Source: an uncultured Prevotellaceae bacterium
GTDB lineage: Bacteria; Bacteroidota; Bacteroidia; Bacteroidales; Bacteroidaceae
Direction: 5' to 3'
Assembly: GCA_947306845.1 (NCBI GenBank)
Contig: CAMZHP010000172.1
Coordinates: 1 to 7,094, forward strand
Length of the DNA stretch: 7,094 nucleotides
Within the stretch, counting starts at the first letter, position 1. Every line of letters begins with the position of its first letter. Both the position numbers and the translations under genes were made by a program. Positions 1 to 6,147 of the stretch are shown one piece after another. Below the pieces are notes generated by a model that was not told the DNA's origin, searched no databases, and saw nothing but the letters and a program-made list of their open reading frames with translations.

Positions 1-1690
1 TCCCTGTCGGCGTGATGTTCCAGCATTTGAAATCTGGATTCTCGGGCTTCTTGCCATGCATGTTTTCATATTCCTCCGAATCCTCACTTTTCTGTTGCGG
101 GATGGCATAGGCATAGAGCAGCGGACCGCGCTGGAAGTAGATGCCCTGCCCTTGTAGAGTCTTTTTCTCAATCGTCATGGGCAGGTTCAGCGTGACGACG
201 TCTCCGCTCTTCACCACGTCAGGCAGTTTTATAAACGTCCCGGCTGGCAGGGGCAAATTGACAGACGTACCGTTGACGGCCACGGAGGCACCCGTGCACC
301 ACGTGGGGATGCGCAGCGTCAAGGGGATGCTGGCTCCCTCCGCTCCGCTGACGGTGAAGGTCAGTTTTTGGGTGAAAGGATAGTCCGTCTCACACTTGAT
401 GCTCACATCGCCCTTGTCCGTCGGGAAGGACGCTTGGCTTGGTCCGTAGATGGCTGCCACGGCACCACCATCGGCATCTGTCATCCACATTCGTCCCACG
501 AAGTTGGGCAACAAGCGGTTCACATTGCCAGAACAGCACTCTGTCTCATGGGTCGGACGGTATGCCATCCAGGTGGAGCCATGCCTGTAGATGTTATGAT
601 TTGACTTACCCGTAGCGATGAACTGATTGACTGACGAGAAATACTGCAACGAGCGGAAATCCTTCGTGATGGCTCCCATGCCAGCGTTATAGACCGCCTG
701 CTCTATTTTGTCCGCCCACTCTGCCATGCCCGTCACCTGCAGGAAGTGGCTCAGTGTCCATGTGTAGTCCACAATAACGCATGTCTCATGACTCACTCCA
801 ATGCCGTTGCCCAACAGAAATTCCGCACTTGAAGGCACACCGTCGGGCAGCATTGACTCACGCTCCACCTTTCGGACAGCGGTCATCGCGAGGTCAAGGT
901 AGTGCTGCTTGCCGGTGTAGGCGTAGAGCAACAACGGCAACTTCAGCATTTCTGAGAATGTCACGCCGTGCATATAGAACGGTTCGTCGCTGAGGATGGC
1001 AGTCTCGTCCACAGCGAACTTGTCTTGCATGGCCCAGGCATCCTCAGCCAGTTGCAGCAGTTTTGTGTTGCCCGTCTTGCCATAGGTCCAAAGGATGCCC
1101 TCGATGGACATGATGTTTCGTCCACCGACAATGCCTCCTGCCAGTTGCTGCGGGGTGAAGTTCAGGTAATGCTTCTCCAGAGCCTGCGGTATGCGTTCGT
1201 CTCCGTCATGCTCATACTTGGCTTGCAGCACGCGGAAGAATACCGACATGGGCCACGTAATGCCCTCCAACGTGGAGTTGCCCAGCGTACCGCGCTCGTT
1301 GGGGTGCTCCAACGTATATTCTATGCCTTCCATCGCTTTGCTCACCATCTCGTCGGCTCCTAATTCATAGCCTAACTTCAGCAGTCCCTCTGTGTAGTAG
1401 GCTGTTTGCTCGTAACGCCACCAGTTGTCGCCATAACTTTCGTCCGGGCGTGATATCTCACCTGCCCAGAGGCATGAGTTATAGGGGTATGAGAGCGCCT
1501 CGGGGTGTCCTGTCAGTCCGTCGTGCTGCCGCCAAAGCATCGTCTTTAGCCAGCCTTGCGGATGGATGCCGGTCACCTTTCCCGTCACGAACTTGCTGTT
1601 GCTTTGAGCGACGGCATTGACGGTAAAACCGCAAAATAGGGCAGTTGCCATGCAACATAAGGCTGTTGTCGATACAAAAATTTTGTTCAT
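1..1690 (-). CDS. Secreted DUF1680/GH127-type glycoside hydrolase (beta-L-arabinofuranosidase family), 3' end missing
   Basis: The first 563 residues are visible; the frame is open to the window edge, so the C-terminus is missing. It starts at the ATG at 1690-1688, followed by a signal peptide of about 29 residues (MNKIF, hydrophobic core, NAVAQ), so the enzyme is exported to periplasm or surface. An alpha-helical barrel core with DUF1680-type blocks follows (about 45-400), then a beta-rich part (about 430-530). HET-C at 301-304 and the pair C385-C386 match in order and spacing the Zn ligands Glu338, Cys340, Cys417 and Cys418 of Bifidobacterium HypBA1, where Cys417 is the nucleophile. By analogy C385 would be the nucleophile, and E290 in 'SSAEF' may be the acid/base. 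Family knowledge points to removal of terminal beta-L-arabinofuranose, but GH127 also contains other specificities and the related GH146 family is not excluded. No Shine-Dalgarno sequence is visible. Confidence 0.88.
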   Translation of the reverse strand, partial: MNKIFVSTTALCCMATALFCGFTVNAVAQSNSKFVTGKVTGIHPQGWLKTMLWRQHDGLTGHPEALSYPYNSCLWAGEISRPDESYGDNWWRYEQTAYYTEGLLKLGYELGADEMVSKAMEGIEYTLEHPNERGTLGNSTLEGITWPMSVFFRVLQAKYEHDGDERIPQALEKHYLNFTPQQLAGGIVGGRNIMSIEGILWTYGKTGNTKLLQLAEDAWAMQDKFAVDETAILSDEPFYMHGVTFSEMLKLPLLLYAYTGKQHYLDLAMTAVRKVERESMLPDGVPSSAEFLLGNGIGVSHETCVIVDYTWTLSHFLQVTGMAEWADKIEQAVYNAGMGAITKDFRSLQYFSSVNQFIATGKSNHNIYRHGSTWMAYRPTHETECCSGNVNRLLPNFVGRMWMTDADGGAVAAIYGPSQASFPTDKGDVSIKCETDYPFTQKLTFTVSGAEGASIPLTLRIPTWCTGASVAVNGTSVNLPLPAGTFIKLPDVVKSGDVVTLNLPMTIEKKTLQGQGIYFQRGPLLYAYAIPQQKSEDSEEYENMHGKKPENPDFKCWNITPTG

Positions 1691-1712
1691 TGATATGATG
1701 TGTTTAAGATAG

Positions 1713-1739
1713 GTCATAGTGGCGGTCTGCCACTGTGAC
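1713..1739. other. Hairpin in the leader of the GH127-type gene
   Basis: GTCATAGTGGC (1713-1723) and GCCACTGTGAC (1729-1739) form an 11-position inverted repeat around the 5-nt loop GGTCT. One position is not Watson-Crick: it is U-G in a plus-strand RNA but A-C in the minus-strand RNA. The repeat ends 22 bp before the GH127-type start codon and about 120 bp after the stop of the upstream gene. No T-run follows on either strand, so a normal intrinsic terminator is unlikely. It could be a leader hairpin or a protein-binding dyad. Confidence 0.5.
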
Positions 1740-1857
1740 ACACAAGAAATCATTGACGAGTTTGACGACGTGGGGGAAGCCAAACCAAGAATGGTCTTCT
1801 TTATAAGCGCGAGATAAATGGTTGAAATATGCAGTTAAAATGGATGTTGGTGTGTTC

Positions 1858-2475
1858 TCACTTATTGAAGCGGCGTCCGTTCCACTTCAGCGTCTTCTGC
1901 TTCTTCTTTATTTTGTCTTTCCACTCAGTGTAGATGATGTCTTTGCCGCTACGCGGCAGGTCGTAGGAAACCCACGCTCCGTCGTCAGTGGCAGAAACCA
2001 CATCAAAGCCAGGAGCCTCACATGAGGTCATCTTCTTCGTGGCATTGTCATAGCGGTAGAAAGTGAGGCCGTCGAACTGTCCGGGGGAGTATTTGCCATC
2101 TTCGTAAAATCTCACATTGTAGGCGAACAGTTTATGTTTCTGGTCTGCCTCGTTCCAATAGCACATCTCAACCCTTAACAAATCTTTATCATCTCTGGAC
2201 TCATAGACCGCGTAGCCGTTTTTCTGGTCGACTGTGATTTTATCGCCCTCATCCATCTGCAGACCTTTGCGATATTGTGTCCAAGCGTACTTGGCTGCGT
2301 TTGTCGACTCGTCGAGAACGTCCTCTTCCTCGTCCCAGACATAATTGGATAGCAGAGCCCATGCGAAGTCGCTGATGGTGGGCTTGGCACCTTTATAGTC
2401 CACGCGGATGACGTCCTGTGCTGCCAGTGACAGGGTGAAGAGAGCAAGAATGATAGCTAATGATATCCTTTTCAT
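1858..2475 (-). CDS. Secreted protein of unknown function, 205 aa
   Basis: I do not recognise this family. The ATG at 2475-2473 begins a clear signal peptide (MKRISLAIILALFTLSLAAQ, residues 1-20), so the mature protein of about 185 residues probably starts near Q20 or D21 and acts outside the cytoplasm. The mature part is rich in charged and aromatic residues: an acidic stretch around 48-56 (WDEEEDVLDE), several YxF/FY segments at 119-141 that suggest beta strands, and a very basic end (about 185-205, with KIKKKQK and WNGRRF). The two mature Cys residues (105 and 152) could form a disulfide. There is no lipobox. The upstream SH3b gene is 110 bp away in the same direction, with a similar signal peptide, so shared transcription is possible; no good promoter is visible directly in front. 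Purine-rich DNA precedes the start, with no clear ribosome binding site. Confidence 0.85.
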   Translation of the reverse strand: MKRISLAIILALFTLSLAAQDVIRVDYKGAKPTISDFAWALLSNYVWDEEEDVLDESTNAAKYAWTQYRKGLQMDEGDKITVDQKNGYAVYESRDDKDLLRVEMCYWNEADQKHKLFAYNVRFYEDGKYSPGQFDGLTFYRYDNATKKMTSCEAPGFDVVSATDDGAWVSYDLPRSGKDIIYTEWKDKIKKKQKTLKWNGRRFNK

Positions 2476-2519
2476 AATGTTAAGTTTTTAAGCAAAGCAA
2501 CACCCGCCTCGGCCTCTTC

Positions 2520-2551
2520 CTCTTCTAATTCCTAGAATCAAGAGAATCAAG
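2520..2551. repeat. Tandem 9-bp repeat overlapping a small dyad
   Basis: AGAATCAAG occurs twice in perfect tandem (2534-2542 and 2543-2551), in the gap between the SH3b gene and the 205-aa gene. The first copy overlaps a weak dyad: CTCTT (2520-2524) can pair with AAGAG (2540-2544), and inside it CTA (2525-2527) with TAG (2533-2535). It may be an operator-like site or a replication-slippage product. No function can be assigned. Confidence 0.4.
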
Positions 2552-2585
2552 GTGGGCTGGTTTGGATGTAAGGGTCAGACTTCCG

Positions 2586-3080
2586 CTATTGTGCGATGCA
2601 AACCACGTTTGAGAAATATACAAAACCTTTGAGGCGTCCTTTATTGTCGAGCACACCTATCCATTTGCCGTAGTCACCATTTACTAATACGCCAAGTCCT
2701 TCAAACTCTTGTCCCGTCTTCATACGGTCAACAATAGGCGAGGATGTGGTAGCCAACTTCCTCACGTTGGTGTATCCGTCCTTATCCGTCACTTTATAAA
2801 GCGATGCGAAGTCGCTTTCCGGCTTCACGCAACTATAGTGAATATAGCCTATGTAAGATCCAGTTTCCGTGAGGCTCACCCTATACCAGTCCGTACCGGT
2901 TGGAGTGACATACACGTCGGCATCTCTTTTCACTTTTCTCACCACAGCGCTTTTGGTAGTCATACCCTTGCGCACGTTGGCATAACCGTCTTTATCAGTA
3001 ACAGGCATCAGACATCTTCCCTGTGCCATCATGGCTACAGTGAAAGCCATGAGAGTAAAAATCATGAATAGTCTTTTCAT
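2586..3080 (-). CDS. Secreted protein with two tandem SH3b-like domains, 164 aa
   Basis: The ATG at 3080-3078 starts a signal peptide (MKRLFMIFTLMAFTVAMMAQ, residues 1-20), placing the mature protein in the periplasm or outside the cell. The rest consists of two bacterial SH3 (SH3b/SH3_3-like) domains, about 24-86 and 94-164. Each opens with nearly the same segment: VTDKDGYANVRKG at 27-39 and VTDKDGYTNVRKL at 97-109. The 'G-x-NVR' core is the usual start of SH3b domains, and WYRV (65-68) and 'GYIHYSCVKP' fit the later strands. SH3b domains commonly bind peptidoglycan or other cell-wall peptides, often beside a hydrolase, but no catalytic domain is present here, so a binding or inhibitor-like role is an inference. 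A good promoter lies about 27 bp upstream, so the gene probably forms its own unit, perhaps with the 205-aa gene behind it. Confidence 0.88.
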   Translation of the reverse strand: MKRLFMIFTLMAFTVAMMAQGRCLMPVTDKDGYANVRKGMTTKSAVVRKVKRDADVYVTPTGTDWYRVSLTETGSYIGYIHYSCVKPESDFASLYKVTDKDGYTNVRKLATTSSPIVDRMKTGQEFEGLGVLVNGDYGKWIGVLDNKGRLKGFVYFSNVVCIAQ

Positions 3081-3106
3081 TTTGGTTAATTGTTTGGTTC
3101 AGTTGT

Positions 3107-3138
3107 CAAAATTAGCAATAACCTTTCATAAAACCAAA
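3107..3138 (-). promoter_or_regulatory. Bacteroidota-type promoter of the SH3b gene
   Basis: Read on the minus strand, TTTG (3138-3135) is followed by exactly 20 nt and then TAATTTTG (3114-3107), a full match to the Bacteroidota primary-sigma consensus TTTG, 19-21 nt, TAnnTTTG. Transcription would start near 3100, giving a leader of about 20 nt before the ATG at 3080. A run of nine A residues (3147-3139) sits directly upstream of the -33 element and could act like an UP element. Confidence 0.75.
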
Positions 3139-3173
3139 TTTTTTTTTGAGAAAACGTCCGTCATACCGTGCCA

Positions 3174-3214
3174 GGGGTTATCTCCAGTCAATCCAAATTG
3201 TCTGGAATAACCCC
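3174..3214. other. Long imperfect hairpin 10 bp after the MATE gene
   Basis: GGGGTTAT (3174-3181) pairs with ATAACCCC (3207-3214). Inside, TCCAG (3183-3187) pairs with CTGGA (3202-3206), and CAAT (3189-3192) with ATTG (3197-3200) around the loop CCAA. That gives 17 pairs with one bulged C (3182) and one T-T mismatch. It begins 10 bp past the MATE stop codon and ends 36 bp before the -33 element of the next gene. Neither strand shows a T-run directly after the stem, so it is not a canonical intrinsic terminator. It may still end or stabilise the MATE transcript. Confidence 0.6.
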
Positions 3215-3224
3215 GCAAACCCGT

Positions 3225-4925
3225 CTATCGCTCTTTTGGGAAATTTAGGTACAGGCAGTTCAGTCCGTTCAGATACTGGTAGTTGACATCATTGCAGTAC
3301 TGGTGACTTACAGGAGGGTTATAGGCCTTGCCAACGTCCTTGATAATGACCGTAAGGCGTTCTTGAAGGTTCTGCAAACTCACGTCGAAAGCACCTGATT
3401 GCCCTGTCTCCTTTCCCTTGTCCAGTTCGTGGCGGGTCAGTTCCTTCAGACAATGCCACACGTTTAAAGCCGTATCATTGTTTAGGTCAAGGCTCGCGAT
3501 ATGGTCTTGCAGCAGTTGCAGTTTACCCCTTGCATCGTCTTCGTCAAAGCAGATGGAAACGGTGTATGTCTCATAAAGGGTTTTGGTAGGGGTAAGAAAC
3601 AGCCAGTGCAACTTTTCGCCCCTGCGCAACAACACATAAATGCAGCCATCGGTTATCAACAGCAGGATCCAGAGTCCCAAAGGTATGGAATACCAGAAAT
3701 AGTCGGGCATGACAATTGAGATGAGCCAAACCACGGGAAGCATGATGACGAGAGGGCCGAATTGGATGACGGAGGACAGTTTGCCACGACCGGACATCAT
3801 GTAGATATTTGAAACCAGCATGAGGATGGATAGCGGCACCAGGCTTTGCACGAACAGCCTTATCGGTTTTTCCGACAGTTGCCGCAGGCGGTCATCGGCT
3901 CCATAGATGTCGGCCACCACCGTGGGGTAGATATACACCAGTATCGTCACCACCATGCAGGCAGCCAAAACGATTTTCAATATGCTCATGAGCAGTCGGT
4001 TCAGTCCGTCCCAGTCTCTCTCGCCATACATCATGCCCCCGATATACTTCACGGCACTGTTGGCGGCAAAGGTTAGTATCAGTCCGAAGGTCACCGTCTG
4101 GATACAGACGCTGAGGATGTACATACCGTCGGCCCCCTCGGTGTGCAGCACGATGTAGTTCAGTGCCATGTACAGGAATGCCATGATAAGCGAGCCTACC
4201 GCCGATGGCATGCCGCGCACGAGGCTCTTGCCCAACAAGCGGACATAGTCGTGATGGTCAATGTAGTCGAAGGTAAATGGCTTTGGCGGTGTGCTCAAAT
4301 AGGGCACGTAGACCACCATTGCTACCACAGGAGCAATCAGGCTCGCCAGTGCCGCGCCCCTCATGTCCATGCCCATCCAAATCACCAGCAACAAGTCGAG
4401 CAACAGATTGAGCGCCGCATTAAGAATTACATAGTTCGTCACCAGGCGGGGACGGCCGCTGATTTTCACATAACTTCCCACGGCATCGCACAAAAGCCAG
4501 CAAACGCATGCAGCCAGCGAGTAGGGCAAATAATCCTCCACCAAGGGAAGCAGTCGCTCCTCATTGGTCATCAAGTGGGCTATCTGTCCGCTGAACATGC
4601 TCAGAACCAGTGCCAGCAGTCCGTTTAAAATCAGGACAGCCGTCAGGCTCATTGTCACCAGTTGGTTCACTTTTCTGTACTGTTGGTCACCGTATGCCGA
4701 TGCCACAATCAGGGCAGCGCCGGAGAAGAGCATTGATCCGAACAGCTGAACAATGGTCAGCACGGGAGTGACAAGGCTCACCACCGATATGGCATCAGTG
4801 CTTACAGCTTGGCTGACTACGATGCCGTCTGTCGTAGTATTGATGATGATGACTATCGAAGACAACACCGACGAAACGATAAAGTTGCGCAGCGAGTGAT
4901 GGATGACAAACAGTTTCCGAGGCAT
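3225..4925 (-). CDS. MATE-type efflux transporter with a C-terminal GHKL ATPase-like domain, 566 aa
   Basis: This is an inner-membrane protein with about twelve hydrophobic helices between residues 14 and 433, arranged as two six-helix halves (breaks near 211-235 and 436). MATE proteins export drugs, metabolites or lipid-linked substrates using a Na+ or H+ gradient; the substrate here is unknown. Typical MATE proteins have about 440-460 residues, so about 115 extra residues (450-566) follow the last helix. That tail resembles the anti-sigma/RsbW branch of GHKL ATPases: ALNVWHCLKELTRHE (486-500) looks like the N-box, FDVSLQ.L and LTVIIKDVGKAYNP (524-537) like the G1 region with D530 and G532, and NGL (553-555) like a G2 remnant. 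The N-box Asn is replaced by H499, so ATP binding may be weak or lost. The helix assignment is by eye and the GHKL call comes from motif order only. The ATG at 4925 is followed immediately by a short basic N-terminus; a weak promoter candidate lies about 75 bp upstream. Confidence 0.9.
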   Translation of the reverse strand: MPRKLFVIHHSLRNFIVSSVLSSIVIIINTTTDGIVVSQAVSTDAISVVSLVTPVLTIVQLFGSMLFSGAALIVASAYGDQQYRKVNQLVTMSLTAVLILNGLLALVLSMFSGQIAHLMTNEERLLPLVEDYLPYSLAACVCWLLCDAVGSYVKISGRPRLVTNYVILNAALNLLLDLLLVIWMGMDMRGAALASLIAPVVAMVVYVPYLSTPPKPFTFDYIDHHDYVRLLGKSLVRGMPSAVGSLIMAFLYMALNYIVLHTEGADGMYILSVCIQTVTFGLILTFAANSAVKYIGGMMYGERDWDGLNRLLMSILKIVLAACMVVTILVYIYPTVVADIYGADDRLRQLSEKPIRLFVQSLVPLSILMLVSNIYMMSGRGKLSSVIQFGPLVIMLPVVWLISIVMPDYFWYSIPLGLWILLLITDGCIYVLLRRGEKLHWLFLTPTKTLYETYTVSICFDEDDARGKLQLLQDHIASLDLNNDTALNVWHCLKELTRHELDKGKETGQSGAFDVSLQNLQERLTVIIKDVGKAYNPPVSHQYCNDVNYQYLNGLNCLYLNFPKER

Positions 4926-5000
4926 TTATCTAATAATCATTTTCCTTTCGCATACATTGTTTCTCTATTCTGATGTGCTAATTGGATCCCGAGTGTTTCT

Positions 5001-5031
5001 CAAATTGGATAAAAAGCTTTAAAATGAACAA
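5001..5031 (-). promoter_or_regulatory. Weak promoter candidate for the MATE gene
   Basis: On the minus strand TTG (5031-5029) is followed by 20 nt and then CCAATTTG (5008-5001). Spacing and the TTTG half of the -7 element fit the Bacteroidota consensus, but the TA of TAnnTTTG is missing. It would give a leader of about 70 nt. No better match was found in the 380 bp upstream of the gene. Confidence 0.3.
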
Positions 5032-5055
5032 GTTCACTTTTTTGACGGAGAAGCC

Positions 5056-5166
5056 ATGGCAGAGGAAGGCAGGCTGGCGGGCAAACCTGGTATGCAGGTG
5101 GGCATGGACGATGACGAGGATGATGACGACTATGAAGATGGCTTTGATGATGGTTATGATGAATAA
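5056..5166 (+). CDS. Possible 36-aa acidic-tailed small protein
   Basis: This is the only plus-strand reading frame in the window worth listing. The ATG at 5056 follows GGAG (5047-5050) at a 5-nt distance, which would be an acceptable ribosome binding site, although such sites are rarely used in Bacteroidota. The peptide begins MAEEGRLAGKPGMQVGM and ends in an acidic tail of about 20 residues, mostly Asp with Tyr, Gly and Phe, then TAA. Asp is encoded by a mixture of GAT and GAC, as in a real coding tract rather than a pure triplet expansion. The frame is open upstream only to a stop at 5020-5022, so it may equally be the tail of a decayed gene. No homologue is recognised and there is no visible promoter. 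Confidence 0.2.
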   Translation: MAEEGRLAGKPGMQVGMDDDEDDDDYEDGFDDGYDE

Positions 5167-5307
5167 TCGTTTGTCGCAATGGGAAAAGCGTTCCCTGTGA
5201 GGTGAAATCCTCGACAATAAAGCCAAAAGCTTGCGCCCTTTGCCCTCCTACATAGGTTTCCCCTTGGAATTCGAAGGTGTGGAAGGAATAGTGGAACTTG
5301 AATTTTA

Positions 5308-6054
5308 TTACAGTTTCATCACTCTTTTCATCTCCAGATTCTCATAACCCTCAGGGCAGTGAGTGGAGAGATAGACAGTGGGATTGTCTTTGATGAACTG
5401 TCTCACCCGGTCGAGTGTCTCGCGGGCGGCATCCTTGTCCTCAAAGACGATGGAGAGCTTATTGGCCTTCAGTGCAGCATCGCAATAGGTCACGTCGCCG
5501 TGCATCATATAGAAGAGGCCTTCCAGTTCGGCGATAATGATGCTGTTGCCCTTTGTATGCCCCTTTGCCTCGATAAACCAGATACCGTCGGCCACTTTCT
5601 GAGCTCGCGGGAAGTTCTTGAAGGATTCCTTGTATTCTGCTCGGATGATGTTGCCGCCTTCTGGCAGCTTCATCGCATCGGCATCCTCAGGCGAGATATA
5701 CACCTTGGCATTGGGAAAGTACTGAAGCGCAGCCGTATGGTCGGGATGTTTGTGAGTAATGAGAATCTTTTTCACCTGTTCTGGCTTATAGCCCAGTTCG
5801 GCGAAAGCCTCAGTGTAGTCTTTCAGTTTCTCGCCCATGTAGAGCGGGCTGCCAAGTTTCTTAGCTGGCGCTTTCATGTCGTTCTGAAAGCCCGTGTCCA
5901 CGAGTATCACTTCCTCACTAGTGTCGATCAGGAAGTTTTGAAGACTGCTGCGGTAGATGATTTGTTCGTCTGTTCCCTCCTTGCCTTCACCGCCGAAGGC
6001 AAACTGTTGGTTCATGAAACCGCCGTCGAACATGCGGATAGCTTTAATTTCCAT
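5308..6054 (-). CDS. Metallo-beta-lactamase-fold hydrolase, AHL-lactonase-like, 248 aa
   Basis: Complete protein from the ATG at 6054-6052 to TAA at 5310-5308, without a signal peptide, so cytoplasmic. The fold markers appear in order: VDTGF (52-56), HKHPDH at 101-106 (the HxHxDH metal site H101, H103, D105, H106), GHTKGNS (H166), HGDVTY (D187) and STHCPEG (H232). This is the full ligand set for a two-metal (usually Zn) hydrolase. Overall length and the spacing of these motifs resemble the N-acyl-homoserine lactonase (AiiA/AttM-like) group, which opens lactone rings. Members of the group in Bacteroidota are mostly uncharacterised, and other ester or lactone substrates are equally possible. 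The gene upstream ends 93 bp before; no clear promoter or ribosome binding site was seen there, so read-through from the glycosidase gene is possible. Confident about the fold, unsure about the substrate. Confidence 0.92.
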   Translation of the reverse strand: MEIKAIRMFDGGFMNQQFAFGGEGKEGTDEQIIYRSSLQNFLIDTSEEVILVDTGFQNDMKAPAKKLGSPLYMGEKLKDYTEAFAELGYKPEQVKKILITHKHPDHTAALQYFPNAKVYISPEDADAMKLPEGGNIIRAEYKESFKNFPRAQKVADGIWFIEAKGHTKGNSIIIAELEGLFYMMHGDVTYCDAALKANKLSIVFEDKDAARETLDRVRQFIKDNPTVYLSTHCPEGYENLEMKRVMKL

Positions 6055-6147
6055 ATTCGTATCTGTATTGGTGATTATATGTCAGGCATTTAGTTGCTCA
6101 CACGAAGCGCCCCCTGCAGGCCGCAATGCCTTCATTCCATATTGAGG

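Larger units (their letters stand above)
4926..5307. other. 382-bp stretch without a convincing gene
   Basis: This gap between the lactonase-like and MATE genes contains no confident gene. Its centre (about 5104-5166) is a tract built mostly of GAT/GAC triplets. Because of this it is open in several frames: a plus-strand acidic peptide, a minus-strand frame with an Ile/Val-rich helix (running from a TTG at 5226 to 4978), and a minus-strand His-rich frame that stays open from inside the lactonase-like gene down to a stop at 5000-5002. The last frame has a protein-like part near 5170-5300 (GETYVGGQ, AFGFIVEDF) but no ATG, so a decayed gene is possible. The last 75 bp or so probably form the MATE leader. 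Confidence 0.5.

Noticed and set aside
141..1363. Several plus-strand frames of 70-131 codons in the first 1.4 kb.
   Set aside because: They are shadows of the GH127-type gene on the minus strand, whose Zn-ligand motifs prove the true frame.
4143..4628. A 161-codon plus-strand frame opposite the MATE gene.
   Set aside because: The product is rich in His and Gln, as expected from the complement of Leu/Ile/Val membrane codons, and the minus strand clearly encodes transporter helices.
4978..5226. An 82-codon minus-strand frame with an Ile/Val-rich helix as a small membrane protein.
   Set aside because: The helix is read from the complement of the GAT-rich tract, the start would be TTG without a ribosome binding site, and it covers the likely MATE promoter.
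5308..6054. Naming the metallo-hydrolase as a quorum-quenching AHL lactonase.
   Set aside because: The motifs define the fold and metal site but not the substrate. Residues that fix AHL specificity cannot be judged from sequence reading alone.
5359..6093. A 244-codon plus-strand open frame lying opposite the lactonase-like gene.
   Set aside because: It is antisense to a gene with a full set of catalytic residues. Its translation shows no recognisable domain, signal peptide or motif, and long antisense frames are common in genes with this codon bias.
6113..6120. The palindrome CCTGCAGG with GC-rich surroundings, as a terminator of the glycosidase gene.
   Set aside because: An 8-bp palindrome has no loop. 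The flanking bases pair poorly and no T-run follows on the minus strand.
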